Below, one piece after another: positions 5,833-7,759 of a DNA stretch of 7,759 bases. The DNA is from Saprospiraceae bacterium (GTDB taxonomy: Bacteria > Bacteroidota > Bacteroidia > Bacteroidales > JAIPBB01): the NCBI GenBank assembly GCA_021739805.1, contig JAIPBB010000261.1, positions 1 to 7,759 on the forward strand, given 5' to 3'. A program made the translations under genes and the position numbers. Below the pieces are notes generated by a model, which was not told where the DNA came from, did no database searches, and saw nothing but the letters and a program-made list of their open reading frames with translations. Positions within the stretch are counted from its first letter, which is position 1, and every line of letters begins with the position of its first letter.

Positions 5833-7374
5833 ATGCAAACACTGGAAGATAAATTTAAGAAATTCGAAGAAATGAAAAAAACCGCTGAACTTGGTGGTGG
5901 ACAAGCTCGAATCGACAAACAACATAAAGGCAATAAATTAACAGCTCGTGAAAGAATTGATGTTCTTCTTGACAAAGGGACTTTTGTTGAGCTGGATAAA
6001 TTTATGACTCACAGAAGTACCGATTTCGGTATGGAAAACAATAAAATCCTCGGTGATGGCATAGTTTCCGGTCATGGAAAAATTGATGGAAGATTGGTTT
6101 ATGTTTTTGCTTTTGATTTTACGGTTTTTGGTGGAACAATGAGTCGTGCTAATGCTGATAAAGTTAAGAAAATCATGGAGCAGGCATTACAAAATGGAGC
6201 TCCCGTAATTGGACTTAATGATTCAGGTGGAGCAAGAATTCAGGAGGGCGTTGAAAGCCTGGCAGGTTATGCTGATATATTTTATTTAAACACAATTTCT
6301 TCGGGGGTTATTCCACAAATTTCGGCAGTTCTTGGACCATGTGCAGGTGGTGCAGTTTATTCACCGGCAATTACTGATTTCATTTTTATGGTGAAGAAAA
6401 CTTCTTATATGTTTATTACTGGTCCTGATGTGATTAAAGCTGTTACTCATGAAGAAGTGACTAAAAATGAACTTGGTGGAGCAATGACTCATAACACAAA
6501 AAGTGGTGTTGCTCATTTTGCTTGTGAAGATGACGAACACACCTTGATGATGATTCGTGAGTTGATGGGTTATCTTCCTTCTAACAATATGGAAGACCCA
6601 CCAATTAAGCCATGCACTGATGATATTCATCGGGAAGATGAAAGCTTGCAAACTTTGGTTCCTGCCGACCCCAACAAACCTTATGATATAATTGAATTGA
6701 TTACTACAGTGGTTGACGACCATAATTTCTTTGAAGTTCAGGCTCATTATGCCCAGAATATAATAATTGGTTTTGCAAGATTAGGTGGAAGACCTGTTGG
6801 TATTGTTGCAAATCAGCCCCAGGTTTTGGCAGGTTGTCTTGATATAAATTGTTCAGTTAAAGGTGCTCGCTTTGTGAGGTTTTGCGATGCTTTTAATATT
6901 CCTATTATAACATTTGAAGATGTTCCCGGATTCTTACCGGGCACCGCCCAGGAATTTGGTGGAATAATTAAACATGGTGCAAAACTTTTATTTGCTTTTT
7001 GCGAAGCAACAGTTCCTAAAATTACATTAATAACAAGAAAGGCATATGGTGGTGCTTATGATGTGATGTCGAGTAAACATATTGGAGCTGATGTAAACTT
7101 TGCATATCCAACTGCCGAAATTGCTGTTATGGGTTCTTCGGGTGCAGTTAATATTATTTATAAAGATAAATTTAAAAATAAAAAGGAAAGGGAAAAAATC
7201 GTTGATGATTATAACGACACTTTTGCCAGTCCTTATAAAGCAGCAGCTTTAGGATATATTGACGAAATTATTTATCCTAAAGAAACCAGGTTTAAACTGA
7301 TTCAGGCATTGGAAACTACTCAGAATAAGAGCAAGACTCACCCGCATAAAAAGCATGGGAATATTCCGCTGTAG
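5833..7374 (+). CDS. pccB: Acyl-CoA carboxylase carboxyltransferase subunit (propionyl-CoA carboxylase beta type)
   Basis: The 513-residue protein is a full-length carboxyltransferase of the PccB/MmdA family with two crotonase-like halves. It transfers the carboxyl group from carboxybiotin to an acyl-CoA. The N-terminal half contains [22 protein letters not shown] (about 21-42), the oxyanion-hole motif [21 protein letters not shown] (130-150) and [12 protein letters not shown] (168-179). The C-terminal half has ANQPQVLAG (326-334), [26 protein letters not shown] (363-388), and [17 protein letters not shown] (404-420), and ends in KKHGNIPL, typical of the family. Asp420 lies where Asp422 of Streptomyces PccB influences acyl-CoA choice, which fits propionyl-CoA or acetyl-CoA. 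With a biotin carboxylase upstream, a carboxylase is more likely than a sodium-pumping decarboxylase (mmdA). It lies 905 bp after the carrier-protein gene. Confidence 0.93.
   Translation: MQTLEDKFKKFEEMKKTAELGGGQARIDKQHKGNKLTARERIDVLLDKGTFVELDKFMTHRSTDFGMENNKILGDGIVSGHGKIDGRLVYVFAFDFTVFGGTMSRANADKVKKIMEQALQNGAPVIGLNDSGGARIQEGVESLAGYADIFYLNTISSGVIPQISAVLGPCAGGAVYSPAITDFIFMVKKTSYMFITGPDVIKAVTHEEVTKNELGGAMTHNTKSGVAHFACEDDEHTLMMIRELMGYLPSNNMEDPPIKPCTDDIHREDESLQTLVPADPNKPYDIIELITTVVDDHNFFEVQAHYAQNIIIGFARLGGRPVGIVANQPQVLAGCLDINCSVKGARFVRFCDAFNIPIITFEDVPGFLPGTAQEFGGIIKHGAKLLFAFCEATVPKITLITRKAYGGAYDVMSSKHIGADVNFAYPTAEIAVMGSSGAVNIIYKDKFKNKKEREKIVDDYNDTFASPYKAAALGYIDEIIYPKETRFKLIQALETTQNKSKTHPHKKHGNIPL
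7358..7367. repeat. 10-bp perfect palindrome at the end of the carboxyltransferase gene
   Basis: GGAATATTCC spans the codons for the conserved GNIP near the C-terminus. The conserved protein sequence explains it. No T tract follows, so it is not a terminator. Confidence 0.3.
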
Positions 7375-7377
7375 GAG

Positions 7378-7518
7378 TTTCAGGTTTCACACTTCGACTC
7401 TGCTCAGTGCAAGTGTTTCGGGTTTCGGGTTTCACGCTTCGACTCCGCTCAGTGCAAGTGTTTCGGGTTTCAGGTTTCACACTTCGACTCCGCTCAGTGC
7501 AAGTGTTTCAGGTTTCAG
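7378..7518. repeat. Three 45-bp tandem repeats with CTTCGACTCCGCTCAGTG core
   Basis: Three units (7378-7422, 7423-7467, 7468-7512) plus a partial fourth (7513-7518) repeat with a period of exactly 45 bp and only a few differences (CAC A/G CTTCGACT C/T CGCTCAGTGCAAGTG, then TTTC A/G GG). Each unit has ACACTT or a variant that can pair with AAGTGT about 16 nt downstream, so each could form a small hairpin. Because 45 is divisible by 3, short plus-strand frames stay open, but the products are simple repeats and look non-coding. A CACTTCGACTCCGCTCAGTG-like motif is, from memory, common in Bacteroidota intergenic DNA. Confidence 0.85.
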
Positions 7519-7759
7519 TCTCCTTCATTCCTCGATACGCCACGCTGTTAAGTTTCACTAAATTCCTATTTCATCAAAGCGTGGCACTCGGTCTGACAAG
7601 ACACCTGTTCTTTAATTCACCTGACTCGTCCTGATTTTTGTTTACAAATTTAATTTATATATTTTTTAGATTTCTTTTTAATTATCATTTTATTTCTTTG
7701 TCATTTCAATACAGTTTCCTTTTTTGATGTGTTGGGTTGTGAAGTATTTTTAATATACT
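7519..7759. other. Gene-free right end with one 8-bp inverted repeat
   Basis: No convincing gene is present on either strand. GCCACGCT (7539-7546) and AGCGTGGC (7578-7585) form a perfect 8-bp inverted repeat with a 31-nt loop and no following T tract, so it is a weak candidate for transcript end processing at best. From about 7625 onward the sequence is very AT-rich and unremarkable. Confidence 0.4.

Noticed and set aside
5833..7374. Reading the carboxyltransferase as part of a sodium-pumping methylmalonyl-CoA decarboxylase
   Set aside because: The subunit family is shared, but no membrane decarboxylase subunits are present and a biotin carboxylase with intact ATP-grasp residues is encoded in the same set.
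7539..7585. 8-bp inverted repeat as terminator of the carboxylase set
   Set aside because: The loop is 31 nt long and no T tract follows on either side, so it does not fit an intrinsic terminator.
7355..7634. Two plus-strand frames of 68 and 75 codons over the 45-bp repeats
   Set aside because: The repeat length is a multiple of three, which keeps frames open. The products are repetitive, overlap each other in different frames and have no recognisable domain.

Overview
The window looks like chromosomal DNA from an uncultured, AT-rich member of the Bacteroidota. Three things suggest this. The start codons have A-rich leaders without clear Shine-Dalgarno sequences. One promoter matches the Bacteroides-type pattern (TTTG, 19 nt, TAnnTTTG). 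The proteins resemble Bacteroidota versions of their families. This assignment is an inference from sequence style, because no taxonomic marker gene is present.

Layout, left to right: (1) the 5' part of a minus-strand gene for a small DUF5684-like membrane protein, with its promoter; (2) a minus-strand histidine ammonia-lyase-like gene (550-2079) with a strong intrinsic terminator at 401-425, bracketed by octanucleotide repeat arrays; (3) a 591-bp divergent intergenic region holding one of those arrays, a featureless AT-rich stretch and a 155-bp MITE-like element with terminal inverted repeats that ends 14 bp before the next start codon; (4) a plus-strand biotin-dependent acyl-CoA carboxylase set: biotin carboxylase (2671-4179), biotin carboxyl carrier protein (4418-4927) and carboxyltransferase (5833-7374); (5) a right-hand gene-free stretch with three 45-bp tandem repeats.

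The three carboxylase genes make a complete enzyme. Biotin carboxylase uses ATP and bicarbonate to carboxylate the biotin on the carrier protein, and the carboxyltransferase moves the carboxyl group to an acyl-CoA. Propionyl-CoA to methylmalonyl-CoA is the most likely reaction, with acetyl-CoA possible. No decarboxylase membrane subunit is present, and the ATP-dependent biotin carboxylase points to carboxylation rather than to a sodium-pumping decarboxylase. The lyase has all the MIO-enzyme catalytic residues but no other histidine-degradation gene beside it.

The proteins are all ordinary. What is unusual is the spacing. The carboxylase genes are separated by 238 and 905 bp, and every long gap is filled by repeats: octamer arrays (three loci), an AT-rich imperfect hairpin, a GTCCGAAG cluster, a roughly 730-bp compound satellite of AATGAC/GCGAAGC units, the MITE-like element and the 45-bp repeats. 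I found no novel protein system. The repeat content is the part worth a second look.
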